A DNA stretch of 64,000 bases, from NCBI GenBank assembly GCA_017449265.1, contig JAFSJW010000110.1, positions 1-64,000 on the forward strand, in the 5' to 3' direction. A program made the position numbers and the translations under genes. Shown piece by piece: positions 25,808-33,927 of the stretch. Within the stretch, counting starts at the first letter, position 1, and each line of letters opens with the position of its first letter. A model generated the notes under the pieces. That model did no database searches. It saw nothing but the letters and a program-made list of their open reading frames with translations, and was not told where the DNA came from. This DNA is from Treponema sp. GTDB lineage: Bacteria; Spirochaetota; Spirochaetia; Treponematales; Treponemataceae.

Positions 25808-27319
25808 CTAGAATTTCCATCCGACAGAAACACGCGGCGTTATTTCGCAGCCAGGTATTTTCTTGTCTATCGTGAACACAGCGTCTGCTCCAGCTTCTAT
25901 GTAAAAGTGCTTGACAGGCTTGAACTGAGCTGCGGCTCCAATACCGATAATCGGGTTTATTGAGTCTACTTTCTCGGTCGAGTAGCCCGATGAGTAGTCG
26001 TAGATAAAGTTGTGGAACAACGATATTCCGGCCCCGGCGTGAACATCCAGGGTGAATTTTGAGCTAAGGGGCTTGTGCCAGATTCCCTCAATCATTATGT
26101 CGAAAATGTTTCCTGTGAGCGTGAACGATTTGACATTGTAGCTCTTTTCAAATTTTACCCGCGAGTATGTGGCGTTCACTCCGAAGCCAAAGTTTCCTAT
26201 TCCTGTCTTGAACGGAACGGTTGAAACGCGGAGTCCGAAATTCAGGAACCTGAGGTCGCTTCCTACATAGTCCTCCCAGTTGCTTTTCATAAGCTGAATA
26301 GGAAGGGTGTAGCCGATTGATGCCTGAATGTTGTCAATCGCTGCGGCTATGCCTTTTCGCTCTGGCTTTGCCTCGGAGGAAGCAATGTCTTTCTCGGCTG
26401 GTTTTGCGTCAGCATTCGTTTTGCTGCCCGTCTTGCTCTTTGTTCCGGAAGATTTCGTCGTTGTCTTTGATTTTGACGGCTTTGTCTTTGAGGAAGATTT
26501 TGAGCTTGTTGCCTTTGATTTTGACTTACTGTCGGCTTTTGTTTTGCTTCCAGATGATTTGTCATTCTTTTCCTTTGTATTTGAGGCTGTGGTTTGCTTT
26601 TTGCCTGACGCTGGCTTTGCCGTTGTGGTCTTATCTGCCTGAGTTGTGCTGTTCGGAGCCTGCGCCACTACGACGGGCTTTTCTTTTATCTCGAATTCGC
26701 GCTCGTCTTTAAGTCCGCCCGGGTTTGATACTGAGAATTTATATTTTCCTGCAGGAAGGTCTTTCGTGTTGAATCGGACTGACTGAGTGGTGTTTCCGTT
26801 CCCGCTTTTTGAAATTTTTCCTTCGGCCACAACTTTCTTTCCGTTCGCATCTGAATAAGTCATCTCGAATTTTGAGGCTGGAAGAAGGTTTTCTCCTGTG
26901 AACACAAGATTGTCCGACTCGTCCCTCGTTACGGAAGAGAGTCGTGGCTGCAACGCTTTCAGTATGTTGAAATAAAGCCAGTCGGACTGGTTCTCAAAGT
27001 TACCCAGAACATTGTACAGGGAAACCCTGTATCTGTATGAGCCGGACGGCAGGGAAAGCTCTATGAAGTTCTGCTCGGTGTCCTGCTCAAGAATATTTCC
27101 GAAAGTGCCGTCTGACTTTCGTTCCTCAATCTCCACCTTGTAAAATCGTATGTCCTCATATTCTTCCCATTGAAGCCTTTGCACGAATGTTTTTGTGCCG
27201 TCGGATTTTTCTACTATAGAATAATTCTTTGGATACGAAACTTCCGGCTTGCTCTGAGAAAAAATCAAATGGCAAAAAAGAGAAAAAATCAAAACTACAG
27301 GAACAATTCTTTTTATCAT
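25808..27319 (-). CDS. Exported protein: Ig-like domains, Lys/Ser/Thr linker, C-terminal outer-membrane beta-barrel
   Basis: 503 residues. A signal peptide (about 1-21, ending IFSQS) is followed by two beta-sandwich segments (about 25-215), a long low-complexity linker (about 225-310) made of Lys, Ser, Thr and Ala, and a C-terminal region (about 325-503) of alternating strands with the terminal Phe (VSVGWKF) typical of BAM-inserted barrels of the small OmpA/OprF-like type. I infer an outer-membrane protein with a periplasmic or surface Ig part. It follows the FecR-domain gene by 20 bp and precedes the lipoprotein gene by 11 bp. Confidence 0.72.
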   Translation of the reverse strand: MIKRIVPVVLIFSLFCHLIFSQSKPEVSYPKNYSIVEKSDGTKTFVQRLQWEEYEDIRFYKVEIEERKSDGTFGNILEQDTEQNFIELSLPSGSYRYRVSLYNVLGNFENQSDWLYFNILKALQPRLSSVTRDESDNLVFTGENLLPASKFEMTYSDANGKKVVAEGKISKSGNGNTTQSVRFNTKDLPAGKYKFSVSNPGGLKDEREFEIKEKPVVVAQAPNSTTQADKTTTAKPASGKKQTTASNTKEKNDKSSGSKTKADSKSKSKATSSKSSSKTKPSKSKTTTKSSGTKSKTGSKTNADAKPAEKDIASSEAKPERKGIAAAIDNIQASIGYTLPIQLMKSNWEDYVGSDLRFLNFGLRVSTVPFKTGIGNFGFGVNATYSRVKFEKSYNVKSFTLTGNIFDIMIEGIWHKPLSSKFTLDVHAGAGISLFHNFIYDYSSGYSTEKVDSINPIIGIGAAAQFKPVKHFYIEAGADAVFTIDKKIPGCEITPRVSVGWKF

Positions 27320-27339
27320 ATATTTTTCTGTTTCGCTCC

Positions 27340-30087
27340 CTAAAATCCGTAAAGCTCGCCGGCATCCTCAAGTTTTATTGTCTCAAGAACAGGAATGTCT
27401 ATGACGAACTCAAACTCCGATGACGAGCTTGTTCGGATTGTTTCCTTCTTGGAGACCTGCCTTGCCTCAATCTGCCATGTGAACTTTCCGCGTGACAGGG
27501 AAGTGAGGCTCTTGAAGGTGTACTCCGTGACATTTCCGACATTCTGCGAAAGGATAGTCCTTCCGCCCGAGTCTTTTATGATTATGACATATACATTCGC
27601 GTCTTTTACCGCGCTCCAGCTGAACAGTATTGAATCCGTAGATTTCAGCTCTTTCGCGGAATAGTTCGTTTTGTCCTTTGGGGCAGAAAGCACAGGCTTT
27701 CCGAGTGCCTTGAACTTTTCTATAGCGAACTTGACCGGTTTTGCAGGTGATATGTCAAGCCCGTCGCTCTGAGCCTCCGCGCTGAGAGTCCATGTGTAGT
27801 TCCCGGCCTCAAGGTTTCTCACATTCACCTTGTTTTTCGGGTTTTTTATCTCACGGACGAGCTTTCCGTCCTTGAAAATCTTCAGAACGACATTTTTCGT
27901 TGCTTCCTCGCTGCTCCACCTAAAATCAGTTCCGCTTATGTAATTCTTCGTTCCGTCAACAAAAGATTTCTCCGCAGGTGAAAGAAGTTTTGCCCGTTTT
28001 ACGGTTCGCGCCGAGAACTCATGCTGAGAAAGCTCTCCTGAGAACCGCGTTGAATCGTCCTTTTCGGCTGCGTTCGCCTGTACTGTCCAGATGTAGTCTC
28101 CGTCCCCGAGCTTTGACATATCCACATCAACGCCGCTCTGCGCCACATTATTTTTCTCATAGACAGGCGTTGTTGTGTCATCGGCTTTGTAGAGCCTGAA
28201 TTTGTACGAATCCGCTTTTTCTACAGGCTCCCATTCAAAGTGAACGGGATTGTCCTTATCGATTCCGATTTTGATATTTCCGCGCGGGTATACGGTATCA
28301 GGAGCTTTGAGTTTTTCCATGACCGTAAAGCTCCGCGATTCAGAGATTGACTCCTCGCTTTCTTTGTCCGTCCTGATTCTCCAGTAATATGTTCCCAATT
28401 CAAGGCTTTCTATGGTCGCTTCATTTTTTCCCGTTCCGATTGTTTTTATGATTTTGTTGAAGCCGTCTGTTTCGGAAAGCTGCATCTGAGTGAACGGTTT
28501 GTCAGCTTCGCTTGTCTTCCATACGAAACAGACATCTTTCAGCCTGTCCGCCTCAACTGAATATCCGTCAGGCGGGAAAATCAGCTTCTGGGCGGAATCT
28601 CCGAATCTTACTGAGAATTCTCTTGGGTCTGACGCTCTTTCCTTTCCGTTTTTGTCGCGCACCGTGACTTTCCAGAAATAGTCGCCTTCTTCCGGAATTT
28701 CGGCGGAAAAATTGTTTTCAGATGTTTCTGCGTCAACAATACAATCTGTAAAGTCCGGGTCTTTTGAGATTTTTATGTTGTATGTGTCTCCGTCCTCGCC
28801 GCTTTTCCATGAGAACACCAAAGGCTCTTTTTCACTTGCGGCTACCGTGCTGTCTTTCAGAGGCGCAATAAGGCGCGGCTTTTCTATGTTCGTTTCCTTT
28901 ATGATTTCAAAACTTCTTGTCTCGCTCGTAAGTTTTTTGTTTCTGACCGTTCCCGACTTGAATTCAGGTGTTACGCGCCAGTACCAGATTCCTTCTTCAA
29001 GCGAGCTGATTATGGCGAAATTCTCAACCGTAATGAATTCAACTTCGCTGGAAGAAAAATTCGGAGAAGACGAAATTTCCAGGAAATATCCTGAAGCCCA
29101 TTCGTTTTCCTCCCACATGAATCGTACAGAAGGAAGTTCCGAGCGGAATGTTTCCTGATAATCAGCTACAGGAATTATGAGATTTTGTCTTTTTCCCTCT
29201 ACGAGAGTTACTTTTCCTTTCGTCTGGTATTTTTTTCCGCTTTTGCTTGGGTATATCCGCCAGTAATTTGTGCTTCCCTCAAGCTCTGCCGTCATCTTGC
29301 CGTTCGCCGTGTTTTTTAGCTCATATTCTTTGGCATTCTGAAAGTCCCGGTAGTTTGATATTTCAAGGACAATGCTGTTGTCAGATGAAAGATTCTGCGT
29401 GCTCCACCGGAATTCGACAGGGACTTTTCCGCCTGTCAGGTTCAGGATTTTTTCGTTCGGGTAGGGCGAATGAACTGTAATAGACGGTATGTTCTTTATT
29501 TGTTTTCCTTTGTCGAAGAAGAAATTTCCTTTCTCCAGAACTTCTCCTGAGTCAAGGACGGCTTTTCCGCCCAAAACCTGAAGGTTCGTTATGAGCGAGT
29601 CTCCGTCCTTTATTGCGCTCAGGGAGGTTCCGCCCTCTATCGTAGTGGAAACTCCTCCGACTTTGACCTTGAATCCTTTTGAATCTTTCCCTGCTTTTAC
29701 GATTACGCCGCCATCTATGACATCGATTACAGTTTCACCGTCCTCAAGGAAAATCTGCACTGTGGAATTTTCCAGAACTTCTATTGAATCATCTTCGTTG
29801 AAGCTGATAGTCGCTTCTGACGACGGGGCTGTGCGCACGGTGTCCCCGTTGTAAAGAGGCGAGCTTTGGCGGAGTTTGTCCCATGAGTCACTGTTCAGAA
29901 ATTTTCTTTGCGCAGTCTTATGCTTTGACGCGATTTCGGCTATCGGTTTTTCGTCCAGCTTGCGAAGCGTCCTGAAAAAGTCGCTGGCAAAAAATCCGAG
30001 GCAGACACCGCTTCCTGCAAGACAGAGTAAAATCAGGAGAATAGAAGCGATTTTTTCTTTAGCCGATTTTTTGCTTTTTTTCGCCAT
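27340..30087 (-). CDS. Membrane-anchored FecR-domain protein with repeated beta-sandwich modules
   Basis: 915 residues. One membrane helix (about 13-35) precedes a FecR-type domain (about 70-200) with the pattern NGDTVRTAPSSEATISFNEDDSIEVLENS. From about 205 to 900 follow about seven modules of 95-110 residues, each with a YxW(R/K/T)(I/V/L) strand (NYWRIYP, WYWRVTP, YFWKVTV, YYWRIRT, YIWTVQA, YTWTLSA, FTWQIEA), as in FN3-like folds. In treponemes such a protein is found next to an adenylate cyclase. The start overlaps the cyclase gene by 29 bp with AAAGGTGAG before the ATG. The long periplasmic arm may link the cyclase receptor to the envelope; that is inference. Confidence 0.8.
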   Translation of the reverse strand: MAKKSKKSAKEKIASILLILLCLAGSGVCLGFFASDFFRTLRKLDEKPIAEIASKHKTAQRKFLNSDSWDKLRQSSPLYNGDTVRTAPSSEATISFNEDDSIEVLENSTVQIFLEDGETVIDVIDGGVIVKAGKDSKGFKVKVGGVSTTIEGGTSLSAIKDGDSLITNLQVLGGKAVLDSGEVLEKGNFFFDKGKQIKNIPSITVHSPYPNEKILNLTGGKVPVEFRWSTQNLSSDNSIVLEISNYRDFQNAKEYELKNTANGKMTAELEGSTNYWRIYPSKSGKKYQTKGKVTLVEGKRQNLIIPVADYQETFRSELPSVRFMWEENEWASGYFLEISSSPNFSSSEVEFITVENFAIISSLEEGIWYWRVTPEFKSGTVRNKKLTSETRSFEIIKETNIEKPRLIAPLKDSTVAASEKEPLVFSWKSGEDGDTYNIKISKDPDFTDCIVDAETSENNFSAEIPEEGDYFWKVTVRDKNGKERASDPREFSVRFGDSAQKLIFPPDGYSVEADRLKDVCFVWKTSEADKPFTQMQLSETDGFNKIIKTIGTGKNEATIESLELGTYYWRIRTDKESEESISESRSFTVMEKLKAPDTVYPRGNIKIGIDKDNPVHFEWEPVEKADSYKFRLYKADDTTTPVYEKNNVAQSGVDVDMSKLGDGDYIWTVQANAAEKDDSTRFSGELSQHEFSARTVKRAKLLSPAEKSFVDGTKNYISGTDFRWSSEEATKNVVLKIFKDGKLVREIKNPKNKVNVRNLEAGNYTWTLSAEAQSDGLDISPAKPVKFAIEKFKALGKPVLSAPKDKTNYSAKELKSTDSILFSWSAVKDANVYVIIIKDSGGRTILSQNVGNVTEYTFKSLTSLSRGKFTWQIEARQVSKKETIRTSSSSEFEFVIDIPVLETIKLEDAGELYGF

Positions 30088-31927
30088 CGCTGCTCACCTT
30101 TGAAAGATTAGGTTTCGGAATTCCTAGAAGTTTCCGAACTTCGTCCAAAGTCTTTGGTCCTTCTGCGCCCGCCCCCGGAATGTTTTTTGCCTTAGGCATA
30201 TTGATTACTGCGTATATTCTTACAGGCTCGGCTCTTCCGTGAACAGCTATGGAAGGCATTTCCTCCACGGTGACGAGCTTTGAAATCAACTTATAAGTGC
30301 TTTCCGTAATCAGAATATCAGTTCCGTACTGCCTGTTCAGTGCTTCTGTCTGAGAGGCAAGGCTTACATCTTCCCCTATTACAGCGTAGCCTGTTCTTCC
30401 CTGAGGCCCGAACATTCCTGCGATTACAGAGCCTGAGTTTATTCCGCACCCAATTCTGAGGGACGGCTTTTTGCTGCTCACAAGATTTTTGTTAAGCTCA
30501 ATGATAGCCGAACGCATTAGAAGAGCCGTAACGACGCTGTTGAGTGCGTCCATCGCGAAGCTTCCCGTGCTGGAAGGAGCACCCCATACAGCCATCAGAG
30601 AGTCCCCTGTGAATTTCTCTACTGAGCCTTTTGTCCTTGCCGCACATTCACAGGCTTTTGCCATGTATTCGTTCAAAAGCCCCACAGTTTCTTCCGGGGA
30701 AAGAAGCTGCGATATTGCATTGAAATTTCTTATGCCTGAGAAGAACACGGTGACGGATTTTTTTTCACCGACAGCCACAGCTCCGTCGATTTCCCCTGAA
30801 GTACCAGAAGAAAAGAGCATACCTCCTGTTCCTTCTGAGATAGCTTTTGTCATATTGTTGAAGCTCGTCGCAAGCGCTCCGATTTCGTCACGGGATTTTG
30901 CCCTTACGCTTACATTGAAATTTCCGCTCTCAATCTCTTCGCTTGCTTTTGTAAGCTCTTTGATTGGAACAGAAATTGTCTTTGAGTACAAATAAATTAT
31001 AAGAAGCGCAAGGAACAGAAGGGCAAGCGCAAGCAATGAGTTCCGTTTCGTAAGGCTTTTCGTCCCTTCGTACAAAGTAGAGGCCTTTATCATCGTTATG
31101 GCGCACAGACCACCAGTAGAAAGCCGCTGGTACGAAATCAAATATTCCGCGCTGTCATTGTTCTTGAATACGAACTGTCTTGCGGAATCATTGTATTCGT
31201 TCATTTTCTTGAAGAAAGCTGATTTTGCGATTGTTGCATTTTTCTGCATTGCCGAAAAATCAGCATGAACGATTATGTCTCCTTTTGAGTTCACGATGAG
31301 CGGAATGTGATTCACGCCGCAAAAGCTGTCTGAAAGGCTTTCTGTAGAGATTACTGCCACGAGTGCTTCTCTTTTTCCGTCTTCGCTCCATGGAATTGCA
31401 ATCGCTGCCGAAGCGAATCCGAAGTAGCTTGTTGCATTTACGACGAATTCTTCGTTGTTCGACGCTTTTCTGAAATTGGAGCTTTCGTTTTCAAAAAACG
31501 AGTTAATCTGATTTTCATCCAGTTCGTGACGCTGTAAAAATTTTCTGTTTATTATTTTCTTACTGAAAGAAATATTGTCTTTGTCAAAAGAAATTAGCGT
31601 TACCGCGCCAAAGTCATTGTTCCTTTCAAAGAAATATGACTCGGTCTGTTTTTTTGTGTCGCTTCCAGAGTCAAGTTCGTTTATCAGGTCCATGAAAAGA
31701 AGGGCAGAGGAGCGAGCCTGCCTGAAAAAATTTTCAGCAGCTCCGGCCGCGCTTTTGTTCACAGAAGAATTTGTGTCTTCGCCTTTGCGCCTTGTGTTTC
31801 CAGAATCAAAATAGGTCGCAAGATATGTTACCGTTCCGAGCGATACAAACACGATGAGACCAAGCACAAGCATCATTTTTAAAGCGATAGGAAATTTTGC
31901 TTTGAAGTCCGAATTCTTTTTTTCCAT
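30059..31927 (-). CDS. Cache-HAMP class III nucleotide cyclase homologue with degenerate active site
   Basis: 622 residues: membrane helix (about 14-38), extracytoplasmic sensor of dCache type (about 45-295), second helix (about 296-318), HAMP (about 319-370), and class III cyclase domain (about 388-575). The lysine and second metal aspartate are kept (EKFTGDS, D442). However the first metal aspartate is G398 (FFSGIR), and the transition-state Asn and Arg of the VNxAxR motif are S522 and Q526 (VSLASQ). From family knowledge this should abolish or strongly lower cyclase activity. It is first in the four-gene envelope operon, with a sigma-28-like promoter 42 bp upstream and no clear ribosome site. 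Confidence 0.88.
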   Translation of the reverse strand: MEKKNSDFKAKFPIALKMMLVLGLIVFVSLGTVTYLATYFDSGNTRRKGEDTNSSVNKSAAGAAENFFRQARSSALLFMDLINELDSGSDTKKQTESYFFERNNDFGAVTLISFDKDNISFSKKIINRKFLQRHELDENQINSFFENESSNFRKASNNEEFVVNATSYFGFASAAIAIPWSEDGKREALVAVISTESLSDSFCGVNHIPLIVNSKGDIIVHADFSAMQKNATIAKSAFFKKMNEYNDSARQFVFKNNDSAEYLISYQRLSTGGLCAITMIKASTLYEGTKSLTKRNSLLALALLFLALLIIYLYSKTISVPIKELTKASEEIESGNFNVSVRAKSRDEIGALATSFNNMTKAISEGTGGMLFSSGTSGEIDGAVAVGEKKSVTVFFSGIRNFNAISQLLSPEETVGLLNEYMAKACECAARTKGSVEKFTGDSLMAVWGAPSSTGSFAMDALNSVVTALLMRSAIIELNKNLVSSKKPSLRIGCGINSGSVIAGMFGPQGRTGYAVIGEDVSLASQTEALNRQYGTDILITESTYKLISKLVTVEEMPSIAVHGRAEPVRIYAVINMPKAKNIPGAGAEGPKTLDEVRKLLGIPKPNLSKVSSDGEKKQKIG

Positions 31928-31968
31928 AAATATCTGCCAGAATAAAAAATAAATTTCAACTTTCTATG

Positions 31969-31995
31969 TTATCGGTATAAAAAGGTTTTATATTA
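31969..31995 (-). promoter_or_regulatory. Sigma-28-like promoter of the cyclase/FecR envelope operon
   Basis: Minus strand: TAATATAA (31995-31988), an 11-bp spacer, ACCGATAA (31976-31969). The -10 matches GCCGATAA at 7 of 8 positions with the canonical 11-bp spacing. The element at the flgF operon has the same layout. Confidence 0.5.
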
Positions 31996-32000
31996 GACTT

Positions 32001-32025
32001 GTTCGGAAAACTGAGGTTTCCGAAC
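32001..32025. repeat. Palindromic element, GTTCGGAAA family
   Basis: GTTCGGAAA (32001-32009) and TTTCCGAAC (32017-32025) are perfectly complementary around a 7-bp loop. Near-identical palindromes occur at 33888-33922 and, degenerate, at 10369-10383 and 41593-41620. Confidence 0.5.
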
Positions 32026-32060
32026 AGCCCTATAAAAGGTACATTTTCTGCAAAAAAAGA

Positions 32061-32134
32061 GCTGCCCAAAAAGAACGAGATGCGATGCTTAAAATGTGCC
32101 GAAAACAACGCATATACCGAACTTTTTGGACAGC
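32061..32134. repeat. Long-loop inverted repeat in the cyclase-flgG gap
   Basis: GCTGCCCAAAAAG at 32061-32073 faces CTTTTTGGACAGC at 32122-32134, 13-bp arms with one mismatch and a 48-bp interior. A-runs flank both outer sides. Could be a MITE-like insertion or paired terminators. Confidence 0.45.
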
Positions 32135-32142
32135 CCAAAAAA

Positions 32143-32181
32143 TATGGAAAGGACTGTTTGTATTGAACTTATTGACAGTCC
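32143..32181 (-). terminator. Terminator of the flgF-flgG operon
   Basis: Read on the minus strand, GGACTGT (32181-32175) and ACAGTCC (32157-32151) form a stem that is followed by a TTTCCATATTTTTT tract. It lies just after the flgG stop codon. Confidence 0.55.
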
Positions 32182-32201
32182 TATTTTACCTGCCTGCAAT
32201 A

Positions 32202-32996
32202 CTAACGCTTGAGATTTACGGCAGTACTCAACATTGAGTCCGATGTTTGGATTGCCTTTGAGTTGAACTCATAGGCTCTCTGGGCAACAATCATCTGAAC
32301 CATCTCGTTCACGACGGATACATTGCTCATTTCGACGAATTTGTGCTTTGTAACTCCGAATCCCTCGAAGCCCGGGCGTCCTGCGATTGCAGGTCCAGAT
32401 GCGTTCGTCACTTTGTAGAGATTGTCGCCGGCTGCCTCAAGTCCCGCATTGTTCGGGAATCTGTACAGCTCAATCTGCGCTACATCGATAGGATCGTCCT
32501 GACCAAAAATCTTTACAGTAACGCGGCCAGTGTCGTCAATCGCAAGGGAGTGAATGTCAAATCCTTCCGGCATTATGACTTCTGGCATTACCCGAAGTCC
32601 GTTAGAGTTGACGAGCTGTCCGTTCATGTCGATTTTGAAAGTACCGTCGCGCGTGTATGCGTAGCTTCCGTCATACTGCTGGACGCGGAAGAATCCGTCT
32701 CCGACTACGGCTATGTCTGTGTCAACGCCAGTGTTCTGCAATGAACCTTGCGTGAAAATCCGCTGTGTGGCTGCGACTTTCGTTCCTGCTCCCTGCTGGA
32801 TTCCAACCGGAGTTACAGTGTCCTCTGTTGCTGGAGTTCCTGCTTTCTTCACATTCTGGTACATTAAATCCTCGAACTCAACTCTTTGCTGCTTAAAACC
32901 AGTTGTGTTGACATTTGAAAGATTGTTCGAGATAGCGTCAAGGTTTGACTGCTGGCCGTTCATTCCTGTGGCTGCTGTCCAAAGACTTCTTACCAT
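32202..32996 (-). CDS. flgG: Flagellar distal rod protein FlgG
   Basis: Forms the distal rod of the basal body. The 264-residue protein starts [37 protein letters not shown], the FlgG signature with the rod domain motif, has the FlgEFG central domain (DGFFRVQ, TRDGTFKID) and the C-terminal motif MIVAQRAYEFNSKAIQTSDSML. It follows flgF by 25 bp in the same transcript. In spirochaetes the rod is periplasmic. Confidence 0.96.
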   Translation of the reverse strand: MVRSLWTAATGMNGQQSNLDAISNNLSNVNTTGFKQQRVEFEDLMYQNVKKAGTPATEDTVTPVGIQQGAGTKVAATQRIFTQGSLQNTGVDTDIAVVGDGFFRVQQYDGSYAYTRDGTFKIDMNGQLVNSNGLRVMPEVIMPEGFDIHSLAIDDTGRVTVKIFGQDDPIDVAQIELYRFPNNAGLEAAGDNLYKVTNASGPAIAGRPGFEGFGVTKHKFVEMSNVSVVNEMVQMIVAQRAYEFNSKAIQTSDSMLSTAVNLKR

Positions 32997-33021
32997 TTAT
33001 TTTCTCCTGTAAATGCTCCGC

Positions 33022-33816
33022 CTATCGAGCCAGCGCGACTTTGTTCCAGAGAGTACCCATCATGCTGTCCTCGCTCTGGATTGTCTTCTGGCTCGCCTCG
33101 TAGGCTCTGTTCACTTCAATCATCTTGACCATTTCGTTGACGACATTGACATTGCTTGTTTCCATAGTTCCCTGAAGGATTCTGGGGCGTTCTTTTCCCT
33201 CTGCGATATAAGCGTCGCCAGAAATGTTCGTGGAGTACCACATTGAGTTCCCCATTTTTTTCAGGTAACGCTCGTTGTCGAAGCGCACGACTTTCATGCG
33301 GTCAACGACCTCGCCGTCTTTTGTGAGAATGATTCCGTCCTCGTTTATTTGGAATTTGTCGTCGTCAAGGTGGATTATTCCTTTTTCGCCAAGAACAGGA
33401 TAGCCGTCCTTAGTCTCAAGAATTCCTTCTTTTCCCAGGTGGAAGTTTCCGTTGCGGGTGTAACGCTCGCCGTTCGGTGTCTGAACGGTAAAGAAGCCTT
33501 CTCCTCCCAAAGCGCAATCCGTGGACATATCGGTAATTCGGAAAGAGCCCTGCTCGAATTCGGTGAAATTTTCGTTTGTCTCAACGCCAAGCCCCAGCTT
33601 TCCGATGACAGGAGCCACATCGTAAGAGCCAAACTGATTTTTCATCACGCCGTCAGCCTCCGTCCGTCTCAGAAGAAGCTCCGGGAACGATTTTGAAACT
33701 GATACGTCCCGTTTGAATCCTGCCGTGTCTACATTAGCAAGATTGTTTGAAATTGTGTCAAGACGGTTCTGCTGTGCGTTCATTCCGCTCGAACCGATGT
33801 ACCATCCGCGAATCAT
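33022..33816 (-). CDS. flgF: Flagellar proximal/distal rod protein FlgF
   Basis: Rod protein paralogous to FlgG. The 264-residue protein begins MIRGWYIGSSGMNAQQNRLDTISNNLANVDTAGFKRD, has GEGFFTVQTPNGERYTRNGNFHLG in the middle and MIEVNRAYEASQKTIQSEDSM at the end. The start (IRGWY rather than VRSLW) and first position in the pair fit the FlgF assignment used for spirochaetes; FlgG-like naming is possible. AGAGG precedes the ATG and a sigma-28-like promoter lies 32 bp upstream. Confidence 0.92.
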   Translation of the reverse strand: MIRGWYIGSSGMNAQQNRLDTISNNLANVDTAGFKRDVSVSKSFPELLLRRTEADGVMKNQFGSYDVAPVIGKLGLGVETNENFTEFEQGSFRITDMSTDCALGGEGFFTVQTPNGERYTRNGNFHLGKEGILETKDGYPVLGEKGIIHLDDDKFQINEDGIILTKDGEVVDRMKVVRFDNERYLKKMGNSMWYSTNISGDAYIAEGKERPRILQGTMETSNVNVVNEMVKMIEVNRAYEASQKTIQSEDSMMGTLWNKVALAR

Positions 33817-33847
33817 AAATACCTCTCAAAAAAGGATTGATATTTAT

Positions 33848-33874
33848 TTATCGGCAGATGAAAAAAAATAATTA
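33848..33874 (-). promoter_or_regulatory. Sigma-28 promoter of flgF-flgG
   Basis: Minus strand TAATTATT (33874-33867), 11-bp spacer, and a perfect GCCGATAA (33855-33848). Consensus for enterobacterial sigma-28 is TAAAGTTT-N11-GCCGATAA, so -10 is 8/8 and spacing exact. Confidence 0.7.
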
Positions 33875-33887
33875 TGAAAAAGTAATA

Positions 33888-33922
33888 GAGCTGTTTGGAA
33901 AACTATTGTTTCCGAACAGCTC
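33888..33922 (-). terminator. Palindromic element/terminator after the flagellum-linked secreted protein
   Basis: Fourteen-base arms (33888-33901 and 33909-33922) with one G-T difference around a 7-bp loop. It is six bases from the stop of the minus-strand gene at 33928, so it is well placed as that gene's terminator, and it belongs to the GCTGTTCGGAAA palindrome family. The T tract after it is interrupted. Confidence 0.5.
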
Positions 33923-33927
33923 TAATT

